Positions 23,386-31,160 of a stretch of DNA of 33,396 nucleotides are shown here, piece by piece. How positions within the stretch are numbered: the first letter of the stretch is position 1; every line of letters starts with the position of its first letter. The position numbers were made by a program, and so were the translations under genes. A model generated the notes under the pieces. It was not told the DNA's origin. It was given only the letters and a program-made list of their open reading frames with translations, and made no database searches. The stretch covers positions 1 to 33,396 of the forward strand of contig PMTB01000093.1 in the NCBI GenBank assembly GCA_003167475.1, in the 5' to 3' direction. The DNA comes from a candidate division FCPU426 bacterium (GTDB taxonomy: Bacteria; Oederibacteriota; PGYV01; Palsa-1178).

Positions 23386-23661
23386 ATGGACTTTATTCCG
23401 TCGCGAAATTTCGAAGTGCACCAGCTCGCGGACAGGTTGTTTGACGCGCCAAAAGATATCAAGGGCGAACTGAAAACAGCTTTTTGCATGGAAAATATGC
23501 AGAAGTTTATCACGGATATAGGACTTTCCGATAATTTCAAGGACCTTGATATCGGCATGGAAAATATGGAAAAGTTCGCGGACAAGGTAATCGAGGTCGG
23601 GGGTTTGCCGTGGAAACTTGACAGGGAACGGCTTATACAAATATATAAAGACGCTTTTTAA
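23386..23661 (+). pseudogene. Truncated second copy of the iron alcohol dehydrogenase (C-terminal 81 residues)
   Basis: From VHQLADRLFDAPKD at 23416 to IQIYKDAF at the stop, this frame repeats the last 81 residues of the dehydrogenase at 21120, with only four amino-acid changes (two Ile to Met, Arg to Gln, Phe to Tyr). About 25 further codons differ only silently. The similarity ends sharply at about 23413. The first ten residues (MDFIPSRNFE) are unrelated and have no ribosome binding site. The nucleotide-binding half and the iron ligands are missing, so it cannot be an active dehydrogenase. It is best read as the remnant of a tandem paralog that lost its 5' part. A small expressed peptide is possible but not supported by a Shine-Dalgarno sequence. 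Confidence 0.85.
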
Positions 23662-23699
23662 AGGCTGTGTACCTTCATTGGTTGCGTTCGATAGTTCCT

Positions 23700-23795
23700 A
23701 CGCCTTTGCAATATTACAAGCGGGGCGAAGGACTTGTGAGCAGATTGAACAGATTGAGCAGGTTGATTTAGCAAGCTTGGTAGGTATTATAATAG
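23700..23795. repeat. Diverged direct repeat, first copy
   Basis: The stretch matches 23935-24028 in order: CGC(C/T)TTGCAATATTA(C/T)AAG, GGGGC(G/A)AAG, GAGCAG, then GATTTAGCAAGCT and GGTAGGTATT. Differences and small gaps are frequent. No protein frame is conserved between the copies. It fills part of the 526-base gene-free gap 23662-24187. Confidence 0.7.
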
Positions 23796-23836
23796 GGCAC
23801 TTCTTGTTCCTGCCTTTTCCGCTTTAGAATTTGTAG

Positions 23837-23856
23837 AGAGGGGGCTTGCCCCCTCT
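23837..23856. repeat. GC-rich hairpin in the gene-free gap
   Basis: AGAGGGGGC, two bases, then GCCCCCTCT, a perfect nine-base palindrome between the two direct repeats. The minimal two-base loop would open further in RNA. It has no T tract. The gap 23662-24187 otherwise holds only the direct repeats and a promoter. Confidence 0.6.
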
Positions 23857-23934
23857 AAACAGGGACGGGGGAAATACGCTGGTTTGAGATCAATGTCTAT
23901 TGCTGCGGGCTTGGTCACTCGCATGCTCGTGACG

Positions 23935-24028
23935 CACGCCCTTGCAATATTATAAGTGGGGCAAAGGGCATGAGAGAGGTGAGCAGTAGAGAGTAGATTT
24001 AGCAAGCTCGGTAGGTATTGTATTATAG
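23935..24028. repeat. Diverged direct repeat, second copy
   Basis: Second copy of the sequence at 23700-23795, in the same orientation, starting ACGCCCTTGCAATATTATAAG and ending in GGTAGGTATTG and TATTATAG. Together the copies bracket about 140 bases with the GC-rich hairpin. It may be the trace of an old duplication. Confidence 0.7.
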
Positions 24029-24117
24029 AAGGACAAAGCCACTTAATAAAACGCATTGGGAACCTGATTGGTTCAAAATTCGGGATTTGTTATTATGTAT
24101 TTGTCTTATAGCGATAA

Positions 24118-24145
24118 TTGACATTTTTAACAAAAATGCTATACT
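24118..24145 (+). promoter_or_regulatory. Promoter of the SpoIIAA/STAS-like gene
   Basis: TTGACA at 24118-24123, a 16-base spacer, then TATACT at 24140-24145, 42 bases before the start codon at 24188. Both hexamers are near consensus. Confidence 0.7.
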
Positions 24146-24187
24146 CACCATGCTTGCAAAACACTAAATCATACGGAGTTAAAAAGC

Positions 24188-24547
24188 ATGGACAGGGTGA
24201 GGTTCAGGGAATTTGAAGGAAAGAAAATCATAGTGATGGACATTGACAACTGCTCAATAGAGGAGTTTGAGGCGGTTCTGGTCACATCAGCCGAAATGAT
24301 ACGCAAAGAACCGCTTGGTTCAGTGCTCTCCCTTGCCGCCGGCGGAAACGGCACCCCGATATTTACAAACAGGGAGATGTTCGCGGAATACCTGAAATTA
24401 AATGCGCCGCATATCAAAGCGTCCGTCGTATCGGGCCTGCCAAAGATGAAAGCCGCCTTGTTCCAGGCCGTTGTTTTTATCACCGGAAGGCAGTTGAAAA
24501 TGTTTGATACTATGGAAGAGGCTTTTAACTGGCTGGTAGAGCAGTAA
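24188..24547 (+). CDS. SpoIIAA/STAS-like small protein
   Basis: A 119-residue soluble protein. The alternating strand/helix pattern (KKIIVMDIDNCS, AVLVTSAEMIRKE, GSVLSLAAGG) and the ending FDTMEEAFNWLVEQ resemble SpoIIAA-like/STAS-like domains, which often end in a similar FxxxEEAxxWL segment. Such proteins act in anti-sigma partner switching or lipid binding, but this stand-alone member has no kinase or sigma factor beside it. The Ser usually phosphorylated in true anti-anti-sigma factors cannot be placed with confidence. It has its own promoter and no convincing operon partner. The function is unknown. Confidence 0.65.
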   Translation: MDRVRFREFEGKKIIVMDIDNCSIEEFEAVLVTSAEMIRKEPLGSVLSLAAGGNGTPIFTNREMFAEYLKLNAPHIKASVVSGLPKMKAALFQAVVFITGRQLKMFDTMEEAFNWLVEQ

Positions 24548-24557
24548 ACCGTCGGCC

Positions 24558-24795
24558 GTCATTGCGAGGAGCCGTTCTTGGTTTATGGCGACGAAGCCTG
24601 CAGTCCATGGAACATGGAAATCTCAGTTCCACCGATAAGCTCTGTTTGTGAAGAACCTGTGTTGCTCCGCAGGCTTTGATTGAGACCAGATTGCCATGAA
24701 CCACTCGCAAGCTCGGGTTCATGGCGCGCTTCACCAGAGTAGAGCCTGCCATGTACCTGAGCTACTGCGAATGGTACATGGCTCCTCGCAATGAC
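24558..24795. repeat. GTCATTGCGAGGAG repeat element, copy 2 (long form)
   Basis: It starts GTCATTGCGAGGAG and ends CTCCTCGCAATGAC. Its right 135 bases (24661-24795) differ from 27330-27464 at a single base. Inside that part are two 10 bp hairpins with near-identical stems: GCCATGAACC/GGTTCATGGC (24693-24725) and GCCATGTACC/GGTACATGGC (24748-24782). It separates the convergent SpoIIAA-like and oxidoreductase genes and fills most of the 284-base gap. Confidence 0.93.
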
Positions 24796-24831
24796 AATCA
24801 GCCGTAATACACTATGAATATCTTATTATCT

Positions 24832-25938
24832 TTAAATATATTCTTTGTTGAACTTCTGTATCCCTTTTTCCTTCTTCCACCACATCTTAAAAGGCGTTGT
24901 TATCTTCTGCGCTTTTCCTGTTTTTGACGCGAGGTATGCCTTGTCCATCACTTCCATTATATGCAGGCTCTGCTGCGCGTTATATACCGGCTGCGTGCCT
25001 GAGCGTACCCAGCCTATGAACTTGCCCATGATATCGTCCTCGGCCTCAAATTTCGGGAAATTGTCCGGGATATAACAGTCGTCAAAATTCCTGAAGGCGG
25101 TTTTTTTACCGGATATCTTGTGCTTTGTTTTCACTATAAGCGGCTGGTTGTCCGCGTTAATATAAACCGCTCCGTGCCTTCCGTAAATGGCCGTGTAATT
25201 CTCGTAATGGGTATGCGCCCAGGAGGCTTTGATGGTGGCGCAGACATTGTCCGCGAATTCAAGTATCATGAAAGCGTTGTCGTCCACGCTGGGGCGGATC
25301 TTATCGCCGTTGGGTAGCAGCCTTTTTGGCAAAAGCATATTGACGACGGCCGATACCTTTTTAACCGGCCCCATTATGGATATAAGCCGTGACAGGGCAT
25401 AACAGCCCACGTCAATTACGGCCCCGCCTTTTGCTATTCTTTTATCATAGTACCAGTTATTCCTCGGCGGGCCTGAAACCGAAAGTTCGGCGTGCCCGGA
25501 GAGTATCTTTCCGATATATTTTTCCCTGACAAAATCAAGGGCGCGCAGATAATGCGGGTAATGGTCAAAAGGCAGGCCCATCATGAGTTTTTTGTATTTT
25601 TTTGAAGCTGCCGCCATTTTTTTAGCCTCGGCAAATGTCGTGGCGATTGGTTTTTCCACTAGCACGTGCGCCCCGGCTTTCATGCAGGCGATTGCGTGTT
25701 CTGCGTGCAGCGAGTGGGGGGTGGTGATGACCACACAATCGGGTTTTTCCGTTTTCAACATCATATGGTAATCGTCATAAAACCTCTGTATACCGTATTT
25801 TTCAGCTTTGGTTTCCGCGTTCTTTTTGGTCCTGGAATAGATCCCGCAAAGGTGGAGCGCCTTTAGTTTTTGCGACATTACGATGAAGCGGTCGGATATT
25901 TCGCCGGCGCCGAGAAAAGCGACTTTTAATTCTTTCAT
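24832..25938 (-). CDS. Gfo/Idh/MocA family oxidoreductase
   Basis: A 368-residue NAD(P)-dependent enzyme of the glucose-fructose oxidoreductase/inositol dehydrogenase superfamily. The N-terminal Rossmann motif is VAFLGAGEISDRFI. The catalytic Lys motif is in GAHVLVEKPIATTFAEAKKMA. The C-terminal alpha/beta domain carries GGAVIDVGCYALSRLISIMG, as is usual for the family. Members oxidise or reduce sugars, cyclitols or their derivatives; the substrate cannot be told. No signal peptide is visible. AGGGAGG precedes its ATG on the minus strand. It is a single-gene unit, flanked on both sides by GTCATTGCGAGGAG elements. Confidence 0.92.
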   Translation of the reverse strand: MKELKVAFLGAGEISDRFIVMSQKLKALHLCGIYSRTKKNAETKAEKYGIQRFYDDYHMMLKTEKPDCVVITTPHSLHAEHAIACMKAGAHVLVEKPIATTFAEAKKMAAASKKYKKLMMGLPFDHYPHYLRALDFVREKYIGKILSGHAELSVSGPPRNNWYYDKRIAKGGAVIDVGCYALSRLISIMGPVKKVSAVVNMLLPKRLLPNGDKIRPSVDDNAFMILEFADNVCATIKASWAHTHYENYTAIYGRHGAVYINADNQPLIVKTKHKISGKKTAFRNFDDCYIPDNFPKFEAEDDIMGKFIGWVRSGTQPVYNAQQSLHIMEVMDKAYLASKTGKAQKITTPFKMWWKKEKGIQKFNKEYI

Positions 25939-25988
25939 TTGGAACCTCCCTGTATTTTTTTGACGGCAGATGCCGTATGCGGAGTGCT

Positions 25989-26119
25989 GTCATTGCGAGG
26001 AGGCGCACTTGGCTTATGCCGACGAAGCAATCTCTGTTCTTTGATAAGCCTTGAAACACGGGCTTCTGCAAAAAGACAGAGATTGCTTCGTCGCTGAAAG
26101 TCGTGCTCCTCGCAATGAC
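25989..26119. repeat. GTCATTGCGAGGAG repeat element, copy 3 (short form)
   Basis: Same outer inverted repeat and inner CGACGAAGCAATCTC/GAGATTGCTTCGTCG stem as the copy at 5789, but in the opposite orientation. It starts 50 bases upstream of the oxidoreductase start codon on the minus strand, so it probably lies in or near that gene's promoter or leader. Confidence 0.92.
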
Positions 26120-26310
26120 AGACAACGCAGGGTGTTTAAACAGGAGTTATTATAATATAACAATGTTACAATTCATATAATAAAAGTATTTATAATGAGG
26201 AATTATTGAAACGTGAAAGGGGTTTGCATCCTGTTCCTGGAACTATTTTGCCTTGTTCATTGCCAATTCCTGTGATATCATTAATAAAATATCTTATAGG
26301 AGGCTTTTCA
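26120..26310 (+). other. AT-rich leader region before rubredoxin
   Basis: This is the remainder of the 372-base gap after the repeat. It is AT-rich, with several TATAAT-like strings (26150-26210) and a small palindrome GTTATTATAATATAAC at 26145-26160. No coding frame or clear -35/-10 pair can be chosen with confidence. The rubredoxin ribosome binding site AGGAGG lies at 26298-26303. Confidence 0.4.
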
Positions 26311-26472
26311 ATGAATAAATGGGAATGTTCTGTCTGTGGATACATCTATGACCCGGCAAAAGGCGACCCTGACGGCCATATAGCGCCAGGCACGCCTTTT
26401 GACAAAATACCCGCTACGTGGGTATGCCCCGAGTGCGGCGCAGCCAAGGCTGATTTCACAGAATTAAAGTAA
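26311..26472 (+). CDS. Rubredoxin
   Basis: A 53-residue electron carrier that binds one iron through four Cys. The ligands are in [12 protein letters not shown] (Cys6, Cys9) and [13 protein letters not shown] (Cys39, Cys42), and conserved aromatic residues are in place. The length is typical. The ATG follows AGGAGGC with good spacing. In anaerobes rubredoxin often feeds peroxide- or superoxide-reducing proteins, which would suit the redox genes at the left end, though they are not adjacent. A TVP38-like gene starts three bases after its stop, so they are co-transcribed. Confidence 0.97.
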   Translation: MNKWECSVCGYIYDPAKGDPDGHIAPGTPFDKIPATWVCPECGAAKADFTELK

Positions 26473-26475
26473 TCA

Positions 26476-27210
26476 ATGAAAAAAACAATAAAGTATATAA
26501 TAGCGGCGTGTTTTTTGGCCGCGGTTATATACATCCTGATATTTTCCCAGGCGTCCAAATACATTTTTGACGCCCACAGCCGGAATTTATTTATGGAGCA
26601 GTTCACTGTTTATATGCTGCAGATGGGAAATCTTGCCCCGGTTATCTTTATAGGTTTCTACGCGCTTTGCGTCCTGTTTTTTGTGCCGGCAAGCATACCA
26701 ACTTCGATCGGAGGGCTTGTATTCGGAGAGTGGTTCGGGTTGCTTTACAACATTGTAGGGGCCATGATTGGCGGGATGCTTTCGTTTTTTCTTGCCAGGT
26801 ATTTGCTCAGGGATTTTGCGATAAAACTGCTTACGATCGGGCACTTTAAAACCCTGGATGACAAGGTCGAGGAGCACGGATTTTCGATCATGGTCTATCT
26901 TAGGCTGCTTTTTGTGCCTTATACCTATCTGAGTTTCGCTTCGGGATTGTCAAAAATCCGTTTAAGCCAGTTTTTCTGGGGGACACTGGCGGGCATTATA
27001 CCCGGCCTGGCAGTGGTTACTTTTTTTGTAACGGCCATAAAAGAACTTTGGACCACGTACAAAACGCCCATGGATTTTTTTAGGTTCAATATAATATTTC
27101 CGATGGCGCTTTTCATATTTTCCTTCTTCATACCGGTGATCATGAAGCACTTCAAGAAGAAGTTCAATGTGACAAAGGAAATAGAGGAAGAGGCAAACCC
27201 GCTGGAATAG
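26476..27210 (+). CDS. TVP38/TMEM64 family (DedA-like) inner-membrane protein
   Basis: A 244-residue membrane protein with about five or six hydrophobic segments. The family core is visible: FVPASIPTSIGGLVFGEWFGLLYNIVG, then GGMLSFFLARYLLRD and MVYLRLLFVPYTYLSFASGLSKI with a conserved Arg in a membrane-adjacent turn. These proteins are linked to lipid scrambling or membrane homeostasis, but their role is often unknown. It lies three bases after rubredoxin. That pairing is odd, because one is a soluble redox carrier and the other a membrane protein. A repeat element follows its stop. Confidence 0.88.
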   Translation: MKKTIKYIIAACFLAAVIYILIFSQASKYIFDAHSRNLFMEQFTVYMLQMGNLAPVIFIGFYALCVLFFVPASIPTSIGGLVFGEWFGLLYNIVGAMIGGMLSFFLARYLLRDFAIKLLTIGHFKTLDDKVEEHGFSIMVYLRLLFVPYTYLSFASGLSKIRLSQFFWGTLAGIIPGLAVVTFFVTAIKELWTTYKTPMDFFRFNIIFPMALFIFSFFIPVIMKHFKKKFNVTKEIEEEANPLE

Positions 27211-27249
27211 GCGGCGGAGGATTGTGCATGTAGTTTTTGGGTTAATTTT

Positions 27250-27464
27250 GTCATTGCGAGGAGCCGTTTTTGGTTTATGGCGACGAAGCAATCTCTGTTC
27301 CACGATAAGTTCTGTTTTAAACGGCCCGCGTTGCTCCGCAGGCTTTGATTGAGATCAGATTGCCATGAACCACTCGCAAGCTCGGGTTCATGGCGCGCTT
27401 CACCAGAGTAGAGCCTGCCATGTACCTGAGCTACTGCGAATGGTACATGGCTCCTCGCAATGAC
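27250..27464. repeat. GTCATTGCGAGGAG repeat element, copy 4 (long form)
   Basis: Same architecture as the copy at 24558, with the two inner hairpins, and 134 of 135 bases identical in the right part. The left part differs by having CGACGAAGCAATCTC like the short copies. It takes up most of the 291-base gap between the TVP38-like gene and the ABC operon, ending only 37 bases before the ABC ATPase start codon. Confidence 0.93.
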
Positions 27465-27501
27465 GGTAACACCGTCATAAGTCATGAAAAAACGGTGACC
27501 C

Positions 27502-28227
27502 ATGATAAAACTTACAAACCTTAAAAAGAATTACGGCACTTTCACCGCCGTAAAAGAGATAAACCTTGAGATAGGCAAAGGCGAGGTTTTTGGTTTCCTC
27601 GGCCCCAACGGCGCGGGTAAGACCAGCACCATAAAAATGATGACCGGACTAACCTCGATTACTTCCGGGGACGCGGAAATAGACGGTATAAGCATCAGGA
27701 AGAACCCCGTGGCCTACAAGAAACAGTTCGCCCTTATACCCGACAAACCGTATATGTTCGAGAAACTGCGCGGGATCGAGTATATGGAATTTATAGCCAA
27801 CCTCTACCAGGTTGAAAGGCCCGAGTTCAAAAGGCTGCTGGACAAATACGCGCCGAGGTTCGGTGTGGACGAGTACGTTAACGACTTCATAGAAAGCTAT
27901 TCCCACGGCATGAGCCAGAAACTGCTCATAGTGGCGTCGCTTATACATTCCCCGAAAGTCTTTATACTCGACGAACCCATGGTCGGGCTTGACCCGCGCT
28001 CCATGAAGGTGCTGCGCGACGAGTTCAAAAAATTATCAAAAGAGGGAATGACGGTCTTTATGTCCACCCACTCGCTGGACACGGCCGAGGAGGTCTGCTC
28101 CACGGTCGGCATCATAGACCACGGCAACATACTCGAGTGGGGCAACCTTAAAGACATAAAGAAAAAGACGAAAAACACGAAACTTGAGGACCTTTTCTTC
28201 GAACTCACGGAACCGGTAGAAAAATGA
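27502..28227 (+). CDS. ABC transporter ATP-binding protein
   Basis: A 241-residue ATPase subunit. Walker A is GPNGAGKT (residues 34-41), the signature motif is YSHGMSQK (about 133-140), Walker B is VFILDEP (153-159), the D-loop is GLD, and the switch His is His190 in MSTHSLDTAEE. The signature has SHGM instead of SGG, as in a number of ABC-2 type exporters. The ribosome binding site is weak (CGGTGA). Its stop overlaps the permease start by four bases (ATGA), so translation is coupled. The two subunits form an exporter-type transporter of unknown substrate, and a glycosyltransferase follows. Confidence 0.94.
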   Translation: MIKLTNLKKNYGTFTAVKEINLEIGKGEVFGFLGPNGAGKTSTIKMMTGLTSITSGDAEIDGISIRKNPVAYKKQFALIPDKPYMFEKLRGIEYMEFIANLYQVERPEFKRLLDKYAPRFGVDEYVNDFIESYSHGMSQKLLIVASLIHSPKVFILDEPMVGLDPRSMKVLRDEFKKLSKEGMTVFMSTHSLDTAEEVCSTVGIIDHGNILEWGNLKDIKKKTKNTKLEDLFFELTEPVEK

Positions 28228-29873
28228 AGGACCTGGCCTGGCTCATCAGGTTTTACTTTACGCAGTTCGTGAACAAGCTCCTGCACCCGACAAAGGAAAA
28301 CGTCATAAAGAACCTGCTCGTGCTTGTTTTCGCGGCAATGTTTTTTCCCATTGTATACCAGCTCTTTTTCTTCATTTTCAAACATTTTTATTCCGTTCCC
28401 ATCATAGGGGGGCTGCTGGTGAACAAACTTATCAGCACCTTTTTCCTGACGTTTTCTGTGATGATAATCCTCTCCGCCATTGTGGCGGCCATACCCGTGC
28501 TGTATTTGAGCCACGACATGGATTTCCTGTTTTCTTCGCCCTTAAAGACCGAGACCATATTCGCGACGCAGTGCGTTAAAGTGACCTTCGGCGCGAGTTG
28601 GATGATAATACTCATGGGTATACCCATTTTTGCGGCGTACATGGCTGTCATGAAAATATCCTTAGGCGTTTACTTTTTTATACTGCTCTCTCATATTCCG
28701 TTTTTTATTTCTTTGGCTTCAGTGGGGATACTTGCCACCGTGCTGCTTGTGCGGTTTTTCCCGGCCGAGAATGTCAGGAATATGGCCATAGCCCTGAGCG
28801 GCATATTCGCGGTCGTATTCATCATATACTTCAGGATGCTTCAGCCCGAGAAATTAACCGGCGCGGGCGTGGACCAGGTGAGTGATTTTATAAAAAATCT
28901 GCGCACCCCGGACGCGTGGTGGATGCCTCACGCTTATTTTGTAAGCATAGTGAAGAAGGCCGCCATGGGCGGGGTTTACGGCGGTTTGTACGATTTTTTT
29001 TATTTTCTATCCTCCAGCCTGCTTATACTGACGTCCGTGATTACCGCCTCCAAATACCTGTATTTCGAGGGTTATGGGAAAAAGGGGGCGAGACGCAAGG
29101 AAAGGCCGCTCTCCCCGGACTACAAATACATAAAGCACCACATGTTCACGGCCCAGTCCTTAAAAGACGGAAAATACCTGCTCAGGGACACATCGCAGTG
29201 GATACAGGTGGTTTTTTTGGCCGGCATAGTTTTCATATATCTTTTCAACCTCTACAAACTTCCGGCGGAGCTATTCGGCCTTAAGGATTTTATATTTTTT
29301 CTCAATATCGGTTTCATAGGAATGGTGCTCGCGGCAGTGGGAAGCAGGTTTGTCCTGCCCGTCATCTCAACAGAGGGCAATGGTTTCTGGATATTCAAGA
29401 CCGCTCCCGTCACAATGGCGCGCTATGTGATGTATAAGTTCCTGGTGTACTCGGTGCCGCTGATCCTGACAGGGCAGCTTGTCGCGGTCATATCCATAAA
29501 CATACTAAAGCCCGGGCAGTTCGTGAACTACCTGACCATGTATTCGACTTTTTTCATAACCCTTGTGATTGCCTCGGTGGGTATCGGCTTTGGGGCGTAT
29601 TTTGCCAATTTCAATATAAAAAATCCCGAGGACCTGATAACCGGCGCCGCGGGGCTTGCCTATATGTTTTTGTCTTTCATGTACGTTGCGCTTGTTCTTT
29701 TTATAGAGGCCGGGATAGTGAAGGATTATTACATGGCGCAGCTTGTAAGGGCGCAGGTCTTCAAGCCTTTCAGTTATATGCTCAATTACGCCCTGATCAT
29801 GATAACGGCGCTGGCCATATCGGTGCCGGCATTGCTCTCGGGTATAAACAAATTAAAGAAAATGGAGAACTAA
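28224..29873 (+). CDS. ABC-2-like transporter permease
   Basis: A 549-residue polytopic membrane protein with about twelve hydrophobic segments. A cytoplasmic linker near residues 285-310 (KKGARRKERPLSPDYKY) splits it into two halves. This layout is like the large ABC permeases that work with a single ATPase. It overlaps the ATPase gene by four bases. The next gene, a glycosyltransferase, starts one base after the stop. Export of a lipid, glycan or similar envelope compound is possible, but substrate evidence is absent. No family-specific motif could be named. Confidence 0.85.
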   Translation: MKDLAWLIRFYFTQFVNKLLHPTKENVIKNLLVLVFAAMFFPIVYQLFFFIFKHFYSVPIIGGLLVNKLISTFFLTFSVMIILSAIVAAIPVLYLSHDMDFLFSSPLKTETIFATQCVKVTFGASWMIILMGIPIFAAYMAVMKISLGVYFFILLSHIPFFISLASVGILATVLLVRFFPAENVRNMAIALSGIFAVVFIIYFRMLQPEKLTGAGVDQVSDFIKNLRTPDAWWMPHAYFVSIVKKAAMGGVYGGLYDFFYFLSSSLLILTSVITASKYLYFEGYGKKGARRKERPLSPDYKYIKHHMFTAQSLKDGKYLLRDTSQWIQVVFLAGIVFIYLFNLYKLPAELFGLKDFIFFLNIGFIGMVLAAVGSRFVLPVISTEGNGFWIFKTAPVTMARYVMYKFLVYSVPLILTGQLVAVISINILKPGQFVNYLTMYSTFFITLVIASVGIGFGAYFANFNIKNPEDLITGAAGLAYMFLSFMYVALVLFIEAGIVKDYYMAQLVRAQVFKPFSYMLNYALIMITALAISVPALLSGINKLKKMEN

Positions 29874-29874
29874 A

Positions 29875-31020
29875 ATGGACCTTACCGGAAAACGGGTGAT
29901 AGTGGCGGGACATGTGACCGAAGTGTACGGCCCGGTGCAGGCGCTGCGCAATTATCTTATTAACAGGACGGGGGAACTTATTTACATCACACATCCTTTC
30001 TCGTATTCCAAACTTCCAGGCAGCGCCGCGGAATTTTACGAAAAAGGCAAAGTCGAAAAGACCGTGAAGGGCCATAAGCGCGGGGCGAACCAGATGCTGC
30101 AATGGGTGAAGGATATGCTATTCAATATGACATTTGTAATGGGGTTAAAAACAAAGACGGACATATTTGTGGCAATAGACAACTTAAATGCCCTCACTGC
30201 CATCCTTCTCAAATGGCTCGGCAAAGTGGATAAGGTCGCGTACTATATAATAGACCATACTCCCAGGCGGTTTGAAAACCCGTTCTTTAACTGGTTCTAC
30301 ACCTCGATTGACGGCTTCGCGTGCAGGCATAGCGACTATATATGGTCGCTTTCAAAAAGGATAGCCGAGGCAAAAAACACCAAGTTCAAGCTTAAAGGCA
30401 CGAACAATCTGGTGGTCCCTGTGGGTGTGGAACTGGATAAGGTTGACAGGTTCACCGTAGAGGAAAAGGTCGCGAAAAAGACCATGATTCTCATGTCCAT
30501 GCTTGACGCCACAAAAGGAGTACAGCTTCTGATAGATTCCATGGAGGATATAATAAAGGAAGTGCCGGAAGCGGAACTCCTTATAATAGGAACGGGCCCG
30601 TACGAACAAAACCTCAAGGACCAGGCGAAAAACTTGAAATTGGAGAAAAATGTGAAGTTCCTTGGGCTTATGGACCACGAGTCGCTTTTCAAGTTCATCC
30701 CGCACCACAGGATAGGCATGGCGCCGTATATAAATGATTCGAATAATTACTCATGGTACGCGGACCCGACAAAGCCAAAGGAATACCTGGGCTGCGGCCT
30801 GCCCCTGGTCATCACGGATGTGCCGTGGATAGCGGAAGAAGTTGCGGCCAGGCCCATGGGAGTGGTATGCAAATACGAGCGCGCCTCTCTGGCAGCCGCG
30901 TGCGTTAAAATGCTTAAAGACGATGATTTTTACAGGCTTTGCCTGAAAAATTCCATTGAATTCGCCTCGGGGCTTTCATGGACCGGGATTTATGACAGGG
31001 TGTTTGAGGAAATGAAATAG
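29875..31020 (+). CDS. Glycosyltransferase (GT4-like)
   Basis: A 381-residue GT-B-fold enzyme. The N-terminal half starts GKRVIVAGHVTEVYGPVQALRNYL. The C-terminal half holds the donor-binding features: MLDATKGVQLLIDSM, ELLIIGTGPYEQNLKDQAK, VKFLGLMDHESLFKFIP, and the late YADPTKPKEYLGCGLPLVIT with its acidic/Gly pattern (PxKxxEY-x-GxGxP) typical of family 4. It would transfer a sugar from a nucleotide donor to an unknown acceptor, at the cytoplasmic side. It starts one base after the permease stop, so the three genes form one operon: a possible make-and-export unit for a glycosylated envelope compound. Confidence 0.88.
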   Translation: MDLTGKRVIVAGHVTEVYGPVQALRNYLINRTGELIYITHPFSYSKLPGSAAEFYEKGKVEKTVKGHKRGANQMLQWVKDMLFNMTFVMGLKTKTDIFVAIDNLNALTAILLKWLGKVDKVAYYIIDHTPRRFENPFFNWFYTSIDGFACRHSDYIWSLSKRIAEAKNTKFKLKGTNNLVVPVGVELDKVDRFTVEEKVAKKTMILMSMLDATKGVQLLIDSMEDIIKEVPEAELLIIGTGPYEQNLKDQAKNLKLEKNVKFLGLMDHESLFKFIPHHRIGMAPYINDSNNYSWYADPTKPKEYLGCGLPLVITDVPWIAEEVAARPMGVVCKYERASLAAACVKMLKDDDFYRLCLKNSIEFASGLSWTGIYDRVFEEMK

Positions 31021-31098
31021 CGTAAAAAACTGAATGGACCGGGTGCGTTTGAAGTTTGCCGGTATATAAATTTTGTCGTCCGGAATTTTGCAATCGGT

Positions 31099-31127
31099 TT
31101 GACGAAAAACAGTTTTTTTGATATACT
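31099..31127 (+). promoter_or_regulatory. Promoter of paralog 1
   Basis: TTGACG at 31099-31104, exactly 17 bases, then TATACT at 31122-31127. The -10 side (TTTTGATATACT) matches the promoter of paralog 2, so the two look like duplicated promoter modules. The start codon follows 33 bases later. Confidence 0.72.
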
Positions 31128-31160
31128 CGAAATAGATACAAGACGGCTCAAAGGGGATAT

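Noticed and set aside
26206-26310. N-terminal extension of rubredoxin
   Set aside because: Rubredoxin is about 53 residues, and the ATG at 26311 directly follows AGGAGG; the extension starts with TTG and has no support.
27897-28514. Leftward open frame across the ABC ATPase and permease junction
   Set aside because: It is antisense to two clear genes with a four-base overlap, and its composition follows from them.
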